44,001 nt of DNA from assembly GCF_017353455.1 (NCBI RefSeq), contig NZ_JAFMPZ010000066.1:1-44001 (forward strand). The letters run 5' to 3'. Source of the stretch: Streptomyces laculatispora. Its GTDB lineage: Bacteria; Actinomycetota; Actinomycetes; Streptomycetales; Streptomycetaceae. The position numbers were made by a program, and so were the translations under genes. The notes beneath the pieces were generated by a model that had not been told where the DNA came from, ran no database searches, and saw only the letters and a program-made list of their open reading frames with translations. Below are positions 32,533 through 40,771 of this stretch, in pieces (the first letter of the stretch is position 1; each line of letters opens with the position of its first letter).

Positions 32533-33560
32533 AGCGCCGCTCCCTCGCGGGACCGCTCGCGAAATCGATCGTCTTCATCCTGGTGACCGTCCTGGCCACC
32601 ACCGTCCTGGGGCTGTCCATCGCCAACACCGGGGTCGGTGACACCACCACGTACAAGGCGAGGTTCACCGACGCCACCGGGCTGATCGTCGGCGACAGCG
32701 TACGGATCGCCGGGGTCAAGGTCGGGCAGGTCGAGTCGATCAAGGTCGCGGACAAGCGGCTCGCCGAGGTCGGCTTCGCCGTCCGCAAGGGGCGCAGCCT
32801 CCCCGCCTCGGTGACCGCCTCGATCAAGTACCTCAACATGGTCGGCCAGCGCTACATCGACCTCGACCAGGGCGCCGGACCGGTCGGCAGGAGCTTCGAC
32901 GCCGGAGCGACCATCCCGCTCTCACGCACCACACCCGCGCTCGACCTGACCCAGCTCTTCAACGGCTTCCAGCCGCTCTTCGAAGGACTGTCCCCGCCCG
33001 ACGTCAACCAGCTCGCCGGCTCCATCGTCCAGGTGCTCCAGGGCGAGGGCGGCACCGTCGACAGCATCCTCCAGCACGTCGGCTCACTGACCTCCACGGT
33101 CGCGGCCAAGGACAAGGTGATCGGTGAGGTGATCAAGAACCTCAACACGGTCCTGAAGACCGTCAACGACCGGGAGGCCGGCTTCAACGACCTCGTCGAC
33201 ACGCTCCAGCAGCTCGTCACGGGCTTCTCCGGCGACCGCAAGCCGCTCGGACAGGCAGTCACCGCGATGGGCGCGCTGACCACCGTCACCGCCGACCTGC
33301 TCCAGGACGGACGCCAGCCCCTCAAGGACGACATCAAGCAGCTCGGGCGGCTCTCGGACCAGCTGGGCAAGGGAACCCCGCAGATCGAGAACTTCCTGAA
33401 GAAGACCCCGGCCAAGATGGAGGCGATCGGCCGCCTCGCCTCGTACGGGTCCTGGCTCAACCTCTATCTCTGCGAGGCCAGGGTCAGCGGTGTGACCACC
33501 GAGGACGGCAGCGCGCCGCCCACCGGCATCGCGATCACCCAGCCGAGGTGCCTGGCATGA
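32529..33560 (+). CDS. mceB: Mce protein B
   Basis: Mce subunit of 343 residues. An N-terminal anchor (SIVFILVTVLATTVLGLSIANTG) is followed by the MlaD domain (ATGLIVGDSVRIAGVKVGQVESI) and a helical domain, ending with two cysteines in NLYLCEARVSG and ITQPRCLA. Sequence and order match MceB. GTG start overlaps mceA; the stop overlaps mceC by ATGA. Confidence 0.93.
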   Translation: MKRRSLAGPLAKSIVFILVTVLATTVLGLSIANTGVGDTTTYKARFTDATGLIVGDSVRIAGVKVGQVESIKVADKRLAEVGFAVRKGRSLPASVTASIKYLNMVGQRYIDLDQGAGPVGRSFDAGATIPLSRTTPALDLTQLFNGFQPLFEGLSPPDVNQLAGSIVQVLQGEGGTVDSILQHVGSLTSTVAAKDKVIGEVIKNLNTVLKTVNDREAGFNDLVDTLQQLVTGFSGDRKPLGQAVTAMGALTTVTADLLQDGRQPLKDDIKQLGRLSDQLGKGTPQIENFLKKTPAKMEAIGRLASYGSWLNLYLCEARVSGVTTEDGSAPPTGIAITQPRCLA

Positions 33561-34576
33561 GAATCAAACCCCTGCGGGAACGCAACCCCGTCGCCATCGG
33601 CATCGCCGGACTCCTCGTCCTGGCCCTCATCGGCTTCGGCGCCTACCGCGCCGACTCGCTGCCCTTCATCGGCGGCGGCACCACCTACACCGCCGACTTC
33701 ACCGAGTCCGCCGGGCTCGGCGACGGCGACGAGGTACGGATCGCCGGCGTCAAGGTCGGCGAGGTCACCGGAGTCTCGCTCGACGGCGCCAGGGTGAAGG
33801 TCAGCTTCCGGGTCAAGGACGCCTGGATCGGCAACTCCTCCACCGTGGGCATCGCCATCAAGACCCTGCTGGGCGACAAGTACCTCGCCGTCGACCCGCT
33901 CGGCACGGGGCCGCAGGACCCGGACCGGCGCATCACGGTGAGCCGTACCACCTCTCCGTACGACGTCACCCAGGCCTTCAACGGACTCGGCGAGACCATC
34001 GGCGAGATCGACACCAAGCAGCTCGCCAAGAGCTTCGAGACGATCTCCGCCACCTTCAAGGACTCGCCGCCCGATGTGAAGAGCGCCGCCGACGGGCTCT
34101 CCGCACTCTCCAGGACCGTGTCCCAGCGCGACGCCCAGCTGGCCACGCTCCTCAAGGGCAGCAAGCAGCTGACCAAGACCCTCGCCCACAAGAAGAGCAG
34201 CTTCGAGACCCTGCTGGAGGACGGCAACCTGCTCCTCGGCGAGATCCAGGCCCGGCGGGACTCCATCCATCTGCTGCTCACCGGCACCCGGGACCTCGGC
34301 ACCCAGCTCACCGGCCTGGTCGCGGACAACAACAAGCAGCTGAAGCCCACCCTGGAGTCGCTCGGCCGGGTCACCGCCGTCCTGGTGAAGAACCGCAAGA
34401 GCCTCGACAAGGTGCTGTCGCTGGCGGGTTCCTACAACCGGCTCGTCGGCAACACGATCGGCAACGGCCGCTGGCTCGACAACTACGTCTGCGGGGTCGT
34501 CCCGAGGGACTACCTCCCCGCCGGCACGCCCCCGGCGACCGGATGCATGCCACCCAAGCAGCAAGGCGGCCGCTGA
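33557..34576 (+). CDS. mceC: Mce protein C
   Basis: Mce subunit of 339 residues. An N-terminal anchor (VAIGIAGLLVLALIGFGAY) is followed by the MlaD domain (SAGLGDGDEVRIAGVKVGEVTGV) and a long helical part (KSSFETLLEDGNLLLGEIQARRDSI). ATG 33557 gives an ATGA overlap with mceB; a GTG three codons earlier is less likely. mceD begins one base after its stop. Confidence 0.93.
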   Translation: MRIKPLRERNPVAIGIAGLLVLALIGFGAYRADSLPFIGGGTTYTADFTESAGLGDGDEVRIAGVKVGEVTGVSLDGARVKVSFRVKDAWIGNSSTVGIAIKTLLGDKYLAVDPLGTGPQDPDRRITVSRTTSPYDVTQAFNGLGETIGEIDTKQLAKSFETISATFKDSPPDVKSAADGLSALSRTVSQRDAQLATLLKGSKQLTKTLAHKKSSFETLLEDGNLLLGEIQARRDSIHLLLTGTRDLGTQLTGLVADNNKQLKPTLESLGRVTAVLVKNRKSLDKVLSLAGSYNRLVGNTIGNGRWLDNYVCGVVPRDYLPAGTPPATGCMPPKQQGGR

Positions 34577-34577
34577 C

Positions 34578-35693
34578 ATGAGAATCACGCGCATCGTCGG
34601 CATCGGCGCCGGACTCGCCGTCGTGGCCGTCGCGGCCACCTCCGGCGTGCTGGCCATGGACGACGAGGGCAGGACGACCGTCACCGCCTACTTCGACCAG
34701 GCCACCGGCGTGTACGCCGGATCGGACCTGCGGATCCTCGGAGTGAAGGTCGGCACCGTCGAGTCGGTGCGGCCGAAGGGAGAGGAGGTCGAGGTCAGGC
34801 TCCGCGTCGACAAGGGCGTCAAGGTGCCCAAGGACGTGCATGCCGTGGTCGTCGCCCCCAGCCTGGTCGCCGACCGGTACGTCCAGCTCGCCCCCGCGTA
34901 CAAAGGGGGACCGGTGCTGGCGGACGAGGCCGAACTGCCCGCTTCACACAACGCGACCCCGGTCGAGGTCGATCAGCTGTACGCCTCCATCACGGAACTC
35001 TCCACCGCGCTCGGGCCCGACGGGGCCAACGCCGACGGCGCGCTGGCGAAGCTCCTGGACACCGGAGCGAAGAACCTCGACGGCAACGGAAAGGCGATCG
35101 GGGACTCCATCGAGCAGTTCGGCAAGGCGACGAAGACCCTCGACAAGAGCAGCGGGAACCTCTTCGGCACCCTGTCCTACCTGCAGACCTTCACCACCAT
35201 GCTGAAGGACAACGACGGCAACGTCCGCGAGGCCGAACAGCAGCTCAACTCGGTCACCGGATTCCTCGCCGACGACAAGTCGAACCTCAGCGCGGCCCTG
35301 AAGGAACTGGGCACCGCCCTCGGCCAGGTCAAGACCTTCATCAAGGACAACCGAGGCGTCCTGAAGGCGAACGTGGACGCCCTGGTGCCGGTCACCCAGA
35401 CCCTGGTCGACCAACGGGCCTCGCTCGCGGAGTCGATGGACACGCTGCCGCTCGCCGCGGACAACGTGATCAAGGCCTACGACCCGTTGAACCGCACCAT
35501 CAACGGCCGCACCAACCTCAACGAGCTCTCCATGGGCGGACCACTCACGGACGAGTCCGCGGGCCTGAGCGGACTCTCGCCCGTGGACGCCGCCCGCCAG
35601 CAGGCGCTGCCCTCGCTGCCGCTGCCCGCCGTGGGCACCGTCTACGGCACCCCCGACAAGACCGCCACGCAGAAGAAGGGGGCGAAGCGATGA
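34578..35693 (+). CDS. mceD: Mce protein D
   Basis: Mce subunit of 371 residues. The N-terminal anchor is short and uncharged (IVGIGAGLAVVAVAATSGVLA). The MlaD domain (ATGVYAGSDLRILGVKVGTVESV) leads into an extended helical domain with many Lys/Asp-rich repeats. The tail is Pro/Ala/Lys-rich. Order and sequence match MceD. It overlaps mceE by ATGA. Confidence 0.93.
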   Translation: MRITRIVGIGAGLAVVAVAATSGVLAMDDEGRTTVTAYFDQATGVYAGSDLRILGVKVGTVESVRPKGEEVEVRLRVDKGVKVPKDVHAVVVAPSLVADRYVQLAPAYKGGPVLADEAELPASHNATPVEVDQLYASITELSTALGPDGANADGALAKLLDTGAKNLDGNGKAIGDSIEQFGKATKTLDKSSGNLFGTLSYLQTFTTMLKDNDGNVREAEQQLNSVTGFLADDKSNLSAALKELGTALGQVKTFIKDNRGVLKANVDALVPVTQTLVDQRASLAESMDTLPLAADNVIKAYDPLNRTINGRTNLNELSMGGPLTDESAGLSGLSPVDAARQQALPSLPLPAVGTVYGTPDKTATQKKGAKR

Positions 35694-36853
35694 GCCGCGT
35701 ACCGCGCCGACCCGGCGCCCGCGCGACCGGCGTCGCCGCCGTGCTCGCGGTGGGCGTCGGCCTGGCCCTGATCGTCACCACGGTCGACCTGCCGACGTTC
35801 ACCGGCATCGACCAGGTGCCGCTGCCCGGCGGCGCGGACCTCGGCGACCACCCGTACGAGATCACCGCCGAGTTCGGGGACGTGCTCAGCCTCGCCCCGC
35901 AGTCCTCGGTGAAGGTCAACGACGTGGCCATCGGCCGGGTCACCAAGATCTCGCTGGCCCCGGGCAGCTGGAACGCCAAGGTCACCATGCGGGTCAACGG
36001 GAGGATCAGACTCCCCGCGAACGCGTACGCGCACCTGGAACAGTCCAGCCTGCTCGGCGAGAAGTACATCCAGCTCTCGCCCCCCGCATCCGGCACCGCC
36101 AAGGGCGCCCTCGCCGACGGGGACCGCATCCCGCTCGCCCGGACCAACCGGAACCCGGAGGTCGAGGAGGTGTTCGGCGCGCTGTCGATGCTCCTCAACG
36201 GCGGTGGCATCAACCAGCTGAAGACCATCACCACCGAGCTCAACAAGGCGCTGACCGGACAGGAACCCCAGGTCCGCTCCATGCTCAGCCGGGTCAACAC
36301 CCTCGTCACCGACCTGGACGACCACAAGGGGGACATCACCGACGCCCTCGACGGCGTCAACCGGCTGTCCGCCACCCTCGCCACCCGCAAACAGGACGTC
36401 GGCACGGTCCTCACCAAACTCAGCCCCGGCATGAAGGTCCTGGAGAAGCAGCGCGGCTCGCTCATGACGATGCTGCGCTCGCTCGACACGCTCTCCACCG
36501 TCGCCGTCGACACGGTGAACAAGAGCAAGGCCGACATGGTCGCCGACCTCAAGGCCCTCGCACCCACCCTCCAGGCCCTCGCCGACTCCGGCCAGGACCT
36601 GCCCGACTCGCTCCAGGTGCTGCTGACCTACCCGTTCACCGATGAGGTGCTGCGCGGCGTGAAGGGCGACTACCTCAACGTCTACCTGGATGTGACGGCG
36701 CTGCCCGGCACCCAGATCATTCCGCCGCTCGACCCGGCCGGCGGCACCACACCCCCGGCCGTCCAGGGCAGCACGGCCCAGAAGTCCGGTGCGGCCCTGC
36801 CGCTGCCGCTTCCCTCGGTCACGGGGCCGGCCACGAAGGGGAGCAACCGATGA
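35690..36853 (+). CDS. mceE: Mce protein E, without a lipobox cysteine
   Basis: Mce subunit of 387 residues. The start MSRVPRRPGARATGVAAVLA leads into a hydrophobic anchor and then TGIDQVPLPGGADLGDHPYEI, equivalent to the CGWRGLNSLPLPG region of mycobacterial MceE. Mycobacterial MceE proteins are lipoproteins (LprK type), but here no cysteine occurs at or near that position, so it should be anchored by an uncleaved helix. The MlaD domain (LAPQSSVKVNDVAIGRVTKI) and helical domain are intact. Coupled to mceF by ATGA. Confidence 0.92.
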   Translation: MSRVPRRPGARATGVAAVLAVGVGLALIVTTVDLPTFTGIDQVPLPGGADLGDHPYEITAEFGDVLSLAPQSSVKVNDVAIGRVTKISLAPGSWNAKVTMRVNGRIRLPANAYAHLEQSSLLGEKYIQLSPPASGTAKGALADGDRIPLARTNRNPEVEEVFGALSMLLNGGGINQLKTITTELNKALTGQEPQVRSMLSRVNTLVTDLDDHKGDITDALDGVNRLSATLATRKQDVGTVLTKLSPGMKVLEKQRGSLMTMLRSLDTLSTVAVDTVNKSKADMVADLKALAPTLQALADSGQDLPDSLQVLLTYPFTDEVLRGVKGDYLNVYLDVTALPGTQIIPPLDPAGGTTPPAVQGSTAQKSGAALPLPLPSVTGPATKGSNR

Positions 36854-38115
36854 TCACCCTGGCCATCCGGCTCAAGAACATCGCCTTCCTGATCATCGCG
36901 GTGCTCGTCCTCGGCTACCTCGGGGTGCGCTACGCCGACCTCGGCCACTACGTCGGCATGCGCAGCTACTACACCGTCAAGGTCCAGCTCCCGCAGACCG
37001 GCGGCCTGTTCACCCACTCCAACGTCACCTACCGGGGCGTGTCCGTGGGCCGGGTCGGGCCGATCGAGCTCACCGACGACGGGGTGGAGGCCGAACTCCG
37101 CATCGAGAAGGGCTCCCCGCCCATCCCGGACGCACTCAAGGCCGTCGTCGCCAACCTCTCCTCGGTCGGCGAGCAGTACATCGATCTGCGCCCGACCCGC
37201 ACCGAGGGCCCGTACCTGGCGAACGGCTCCGTCATCGACCAGGCCGACACCACGATCCCGGCCCCCGTCACCGACGTACTCACCAGCGTCGACGACCTCG
37301 CCGGCTCCGTCGACCTGGAGTCGCTGCGCACGGTCGTCGACGAATTCGGCACCGCCTTCGAGGGGCGCGGCGACGACCTCCAGGTACTGCTCGACACCAG
37401 CAGTGACTTCGTCCAGGCGGCCGACGACGCGCTGCCCGTCAACACGCGGCTGATGATCGACGGCGAGACCGTGCTGCGCACCCAGGCCGAACAGGGCGAC
37501 GCGCTCAAGGGCTTCGCGTCCGGTGCCGAGGAACTGGCCGCCGAGCTGAAGGGGTCCGACACCGATCTGCGCAAGCTGATCGCGGTCGCCCCCGACGCCA
37601 CCGGCCAGATCAGCGGACTGCTGCGGGACCTGGACCCGAGCTTCGGCGTGGTCGTCGCCAACCTCCTCACCACCTCGGACGTCGCCGTCACCCGGCAGCG
37701 CGGACTGGAGGAACTGCTGGTGAAGCTGCCGGCGGTCGCGGCCGTGGGCTCCAGTGCCGTGGACGAGAACGGCGCCCGGTTCGGTATGTCCGTCACCTTC
37801 TTCGAGCCGCTGCCCTGCACCTCCGGCTACGGCGGGACGACCTACCGCAACGGGCTCGATGTCACGGCCGGCCCCGCGCTCAACACCAAGGCCCGCTGCA
37901 CCTCGTCGCCCGGAACGGGCGTCAACGTCCGGGGCAGCGCGAACGCACCGAAGGGCGGGGCCCTGCCCCCGCCGGCCAAGCCCGGATCGATGCTCCTGGG
38001 CGACGACAGGTCGACGGACCGGCTTCCCGGGGCACTCGGTGTCACCCCCGACACCGCCCCGGCCGCCGACGGCATGGCCGGTCTGCTGGGTCTCGGCCAG
38101 GGAGGCGGCTCATGA
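36850..38115 (+). CDS. mceF: Mce protein F
   Basis: Last Mce subunit, 421 residues. The N-terminal anchor (IAFLIIAVLVLGYLGVRYADL) precedes the MlaD domain (QTGGLFTHSNVTYRGVSVGRVGPI) and a helical region. The C-terminus is Pro/Gly-rich with CTSGYGGTTYRNG and KARCTSSPGTG. Six Mce proteins A-F would form one hexameric substrate tunnel between membrane and cell surface. Overlaps the next gene by ATGA. Confidence 0.93.
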   Translation: MITLAIRLKNIAFLIIAVLVLGYLGVRYADLGHYVGMRSYYTVKVQLPQTGGLFTHSNVTYRGVSVGRVGPIELTDDGVEAELRIEKGSPPIPDALKAVVANLSSVGEQYIDLRPTRTEGPYLANGSVIDQADTTIPAPVTDVLTSVDDLAGSVDLESLRTVVDEFGTAFEGRGDDLQVLLDTSSDFVQAADDALPVNTRLMIDGETVLRTQAEQGDALKGFASGAEELAAELKGSDTDLRKLIAVAPDATGQISGLLRDLDPSFGVVVANLLTTSDVAVTRQRGLEELLVKLPAVAAVGSSAVDENGARFGMSVTFFEPLPCTSGYGGTTYRNGLDVTAGPALNTKARCTSSPGTGVNVRGSANAPKGGALPPPAKPGSMLLGDDRSTDRLPGALGVTPDTAPAADGMAGLLGLGQGGGS

Positions 38116-38636
38116 CATCGCGTACGAGGACATCGATCGGCTGGGCCGCACTGCTCGCCGCCGCAATTCTGATCTGCGCACTCGGCGGCTGGTCGTACGC
38201 CCGGGCGCGCGGCGACGACGACCTGGCGTACGCCAAGAGCCGGGACACCGCGCTGGCCGACGGGAGAGCGCACCTCGCCCGGCTCAACAGCCTGGACGGC
38301 AAGGACGCCAAGAGCGTGGACGCCGGTCTGAGCAGCTGGCTCCGGTCCTCGACCGGCCCCCTGCACGAACAGCTGAAGCGCACCCGGACCAAGGACGCGA
38401 GCGAGCTGACGAAGTCCGGTTCCACGGCGAGGGGCAAGGTCACCGACGCGGCGCTCACCGCGCTCGACGAGCGGACCGGTACCGCGCAGCTGATCGCGAC
38501 CGTCGATGTCCGGGTGACTCCGCGCACCGGCAAGGGCGGCACCGAACGCAAACGGTTCGAGGCCACCCTCGCCCGGACCGAGGACGGCTGGAAGGTCAAG
38601 GCACTGACGGCGATACCGGTCGGGAGCGGCACATGA
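38112..38636 (+). CDS. Mce-associated membrane protein (pair 1, short type)
   Basis: Protein of 174 residues with one N-terminal membrane helix (IGWAALLAAAILICALGGWSYA) and an extracytoplasmic NTF2-like domain (DDLAYAKSRDTALADGRAHLARLN, SWLRSSTGPLHEQLKR). This is the usual Mce-associated (Mas/VirB8-like) fold. It is homologous to the protein at 39435-39965. Coupled both to mceF and to the next gene by ATGA overlaps. Likely role: stabilising or assembling the Mce complex. Confidence 0.88.
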   Translation: MTSRTRTSIGWAALLAAAILICALGGWSYARARGDDDLAYAKSRDTALADGRAHLARLNSLDGKDAKSVDAGLSSWLRSSTGPLHEQLKRTRTKDASELTKSGSTARGKVTDAALTALDERTGTAQLIATVDVRVTPRTGKGGTERKRFEATLARTEDGWKVKALTAIPVGSGT

Positions 38637-39337
38637 AGCGGCAGGGAGGGGCGACGGTCGTGACCACCGGCACGGATGTGGAGGGCGTCGGGGAACTCGG
38701 GGCAACCGCGGACGGGGAACGCCCGCAGGAGCCCGGAACGGACGTGTCCGGAACGCGGGAGCCGGTAACGGACGTGGCCGTAACGGAGGAGTCCGCGAAG
38801 GACGAGCCGGGGCAGGACGAGCCGGCGTCCGGCGCGGGCCGCCGCAGGCTGCGCCTCGTGGCAGGGGTACTGGTCGTGGCGCTGCTCGCGGCCGGTGGCG
38901 GTCTCTTCGCCATGGGCCGTCAGCTGCGCGACACCCCCGCCACCTCCAACACGGCGCTCACCGACAGCGAGGCGACCACCCGGGTCGCGGGAGATGTCAC
39001 CAACGCGCTCGGCAAGGTCTTCTCCTACAGCCCCTCGGCCACCGCCGTCACCAAGGAGTCGGCGAAGCAACTGCTGGCGGGCAAGGCACTCCAGCAGTAC
39101 GCGGCGCTGTTCGGCCAGGTCGAGAAGCAGGCAGCCGACCAGAAGCTCACCCTCACCACCCATGTCGTACGCGCCGGAGTGACCCGGCTGACCCACGACA
39201 GCGCGCATCTGCTCGTCTTCCTGGACCAGGTCTACGAACGCCAGGGCAAGGCCGCCAGTACGGCGGCGGCGCAGCTCTCCGTCACCGCCCAACTGCGCGA
39301 CGGACGCTGGACGATCGTAGAGATCACCTCCAGATAG
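38633..39337 (+). CDS. Mce-associated membrane protein (pair 1, long type)
   Basis: Protein of 234 residues. An acidic Glu/Thr/Pro-rich cytoplasmic N-terminus (about 70 residues) precedes one helix (LVAGVLVVALLAAGGGLFAMG) and an extracytoplasmic domain with TSNTALTDSEATTRVAGDVTNALGKVFSYSPS and LLVFLDQVYERQGKA. It is homologous to the protein at 40006-40749. It is followed by 97 bases without a gene, with only a weak 6-pair inverted repeat (39338-39343/39360-39365). Confidence 0.88.
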   Translation: MKRQGGATVVTTGTDVEGVGELGATADGERPQEPGTDVSGTREPVTDVAVTEESAKDEPGQDEPASGAGRRRLRLVAGVLVVALLAAGGGLFAMGRQLRDTPATSNTALTDSEATTRVAGDVTNALGKVFSYSPSATAVTKESAKQLLAGKALQQYAALFGQVEKQAADQKLTLTTHVVRAGVTRLTHDSAHLLVFLDQVYERQGKAASTAAAQLSVTAQLRDGRWTIVEITSR

Positions 39338-39434
39338 CGCTGTACGGCAGTACGTCCGCACAGCGGCACCGAACAGCGCACCGCACGACTCAGCACAGCA
39401 CGGCACGGCACAGGGCCGGCAGGGAGAGGCAGCA

Positions 39435-39965
39435 ATGGCACGGGTACGGATGACGAGGAATCCGCTGGTGGCGGCGGCGATCGTGCTGACGGTCGCGGCG
39501 GCCGGTGCGGCGGGCTGGGGCGGAGTGTCCCGGTACCAGGCATCGCACGACGACTCGGCGGCGTACGCGCAGACCCGCGACGACGCGCTGGCCGCGGGCG
39601 AGCAGGCCGTGCAGAACATGAACACGCTCGACCACCAGCGGCTGGCCAAGGGGCTCGACAGCTGGGAGGACTCCACCACCGGCGACCTGCACCAGCAACT
39701 CGTCGACGGACGGGACGCGTTCGTGAAGCAGATCCAGGAGGCGAAGACCGTCAGCACGGCCAAGGTGCTGTCCGGTGCGGTCACCGAGCTCGACGACCGG
39801 GCCGGCCGGGCCGGGGTCATGGTGGCGCTGCGGGTGACCGTGACCGCGCCGAAGGGCAAGCCCGCGGTGAAGGAGAGCCGGATGCTCGGGCAGCTCACCC
39901 GCACCTCCGAGGGGTGGAAGCTCAGCGCCCTCGGTCAGGCGCCCGTCGGCAACACGGCCGGCTGA
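39435..39965 (+). CDS. Mce-associated membrane protein (pair 2, short type)
   Basis: Paralogue of the gene at 38112, 176 residues. It has one N-terminal helix (LVAAAIVLTVAAAGAAGWGGVS) and the same domain (DSAAYAQTRDDALAAGEQAVQNMNTLD, LDSWEDSTTGDLHQQLVDGR, TSEGWKLSALGQAPVG). The start is ATG 39435 with GGGAGAGG upstream. It follows a small gap rather than a stop-start overlap, suggesting a later duplication of the pair. Confidence 0.88.
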   Translation: MARVRMTRNPLVAAAIVLTVAAAGAAGWGGVSRYQASHDDSAAYAQTRDDALAAGEQAVQNMNTLDHQRLAKGLDSWEDSTTGDLHQQLVDGRDAFVKQIQEAKTVSTAKVLSGAVTELDDRAGRAGVMVALRVTVTAPKGKPAVKESRMLGQLTRTSEGWKLSALGQAPVGNTAG

Positions 39966-40005
39966 CGCCACCGACTCCCACCCCGCACCGAGAGGACCCC
40001 CGGAC

Positions 40006-40749
40006 ATGTCGACGACCCGTCACCTCGTCAACCGGCAGCGCCGCCTGGCCACCGTCGCCGCAGCAGCACGCACCGCCACGACCGCCACCGTGCCCAGGCC
40101 CGCCGAGCCGGACGCCGAGCCCGCGGACAGCGGGGCCGAGGGCGCCACGGCAGCCGGCGAGGACAGCCCCGGCGCCGGGAGCGAACCCGAGGGGGAGCCG
40201 GAGAAGGAGGGGTCGCGGTCCGGGCGGCCACTTGGTCCGAGGGCCTCACTGCCCGCGGTCCTGTGCGTCCTGACCGTGCTTCTCGGTTCCTTCGCCGCCT
40301 GGGCTCTCACCTCGGCGGGCAGCCTGCGGGACGACCCCGGCCGGCAGAACACCGCCCTCACCGACATCAGCAGCACCAGTGAGGTGAAGGGGCAGATCAC
40401 CGAGGCGGTGGGCGCGGTGTTCTCGTACAACTACGCCTCGCCCGCCAGGGCCGACACCGCCGTGAAGACCTACCTGGTGGGCAAGGCGGTACAGCAGCAC
40501 GAGGACATGCTCGCCGACGTAAGGGCGCAGGCACCCAAGCAGAAGCTCGTCCTCACCACGACCGTCACCGAGAGCGGCGTGCAACTGCTCGACGGCGACC
40601 GGGCCCGGCTGCTGATCTTCGCCGACCAGAGCAACACCCGTACCGGCAAGTCGCAGGAGACGACCTACGCCGCGGCGATGTTCGCCGTGGACGCGGTTCG
40701 CCGGGGCGGCACCTGGCGGATATCGGCCATCGACACGTTCTCCCGGTGA
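40006..40749 (+). CDS. Mce-associated membrane protein (pair 2, long type)
   Basis: Paralogue of the gene at 38633, 247 residues. A basic N-terminus (RHLVNRQRRLATVAAAART) leads into an acidic Pro/Glu-rich stretch, one helix (LPAVLCVLTVLLGSFAAWAL) and the extracytoplasmic domain (QNTALTDISSTSEVKGQITEAVGAVFSYNYAS, LLIFADQSNTRTGKS). The start is ATG 40006 with GAGAGGA upstream. It is followed after 22 bases by the transglycosylase gene. Confidence 0.88.
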   Translation: MSTTRHLVNRQRRLATVAAAARTATTATVPRPAEPDAEPADSGAEGATAAGEDSPGAGSEPEGEPEKEGSRSGRPLGPRASLPAVLCVLTVLLGSFAAWALTSAGSLRDDPGRQNTALTDISSTSEVKGQITEAVGAVFSYNYASPARADTAVKTYLVGKAVQQHEDMLADVRAQAPKQKLVLTTTVTESGVQLLDGDRARLLIFADQSNTRTGKSQETTYAAAMFAVDAVRRGGTWRISAIDTFSR

Positions 40750-40771
40750 GCCGGGGGAGAGGAGAGCACGC

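Noticed and set aside
38042-39904. Minus-strand frame of 620 codons opposite the Mce-associated genes
   Set aside because: Antisense shadow; sense genes are coupled and homologous to one another.
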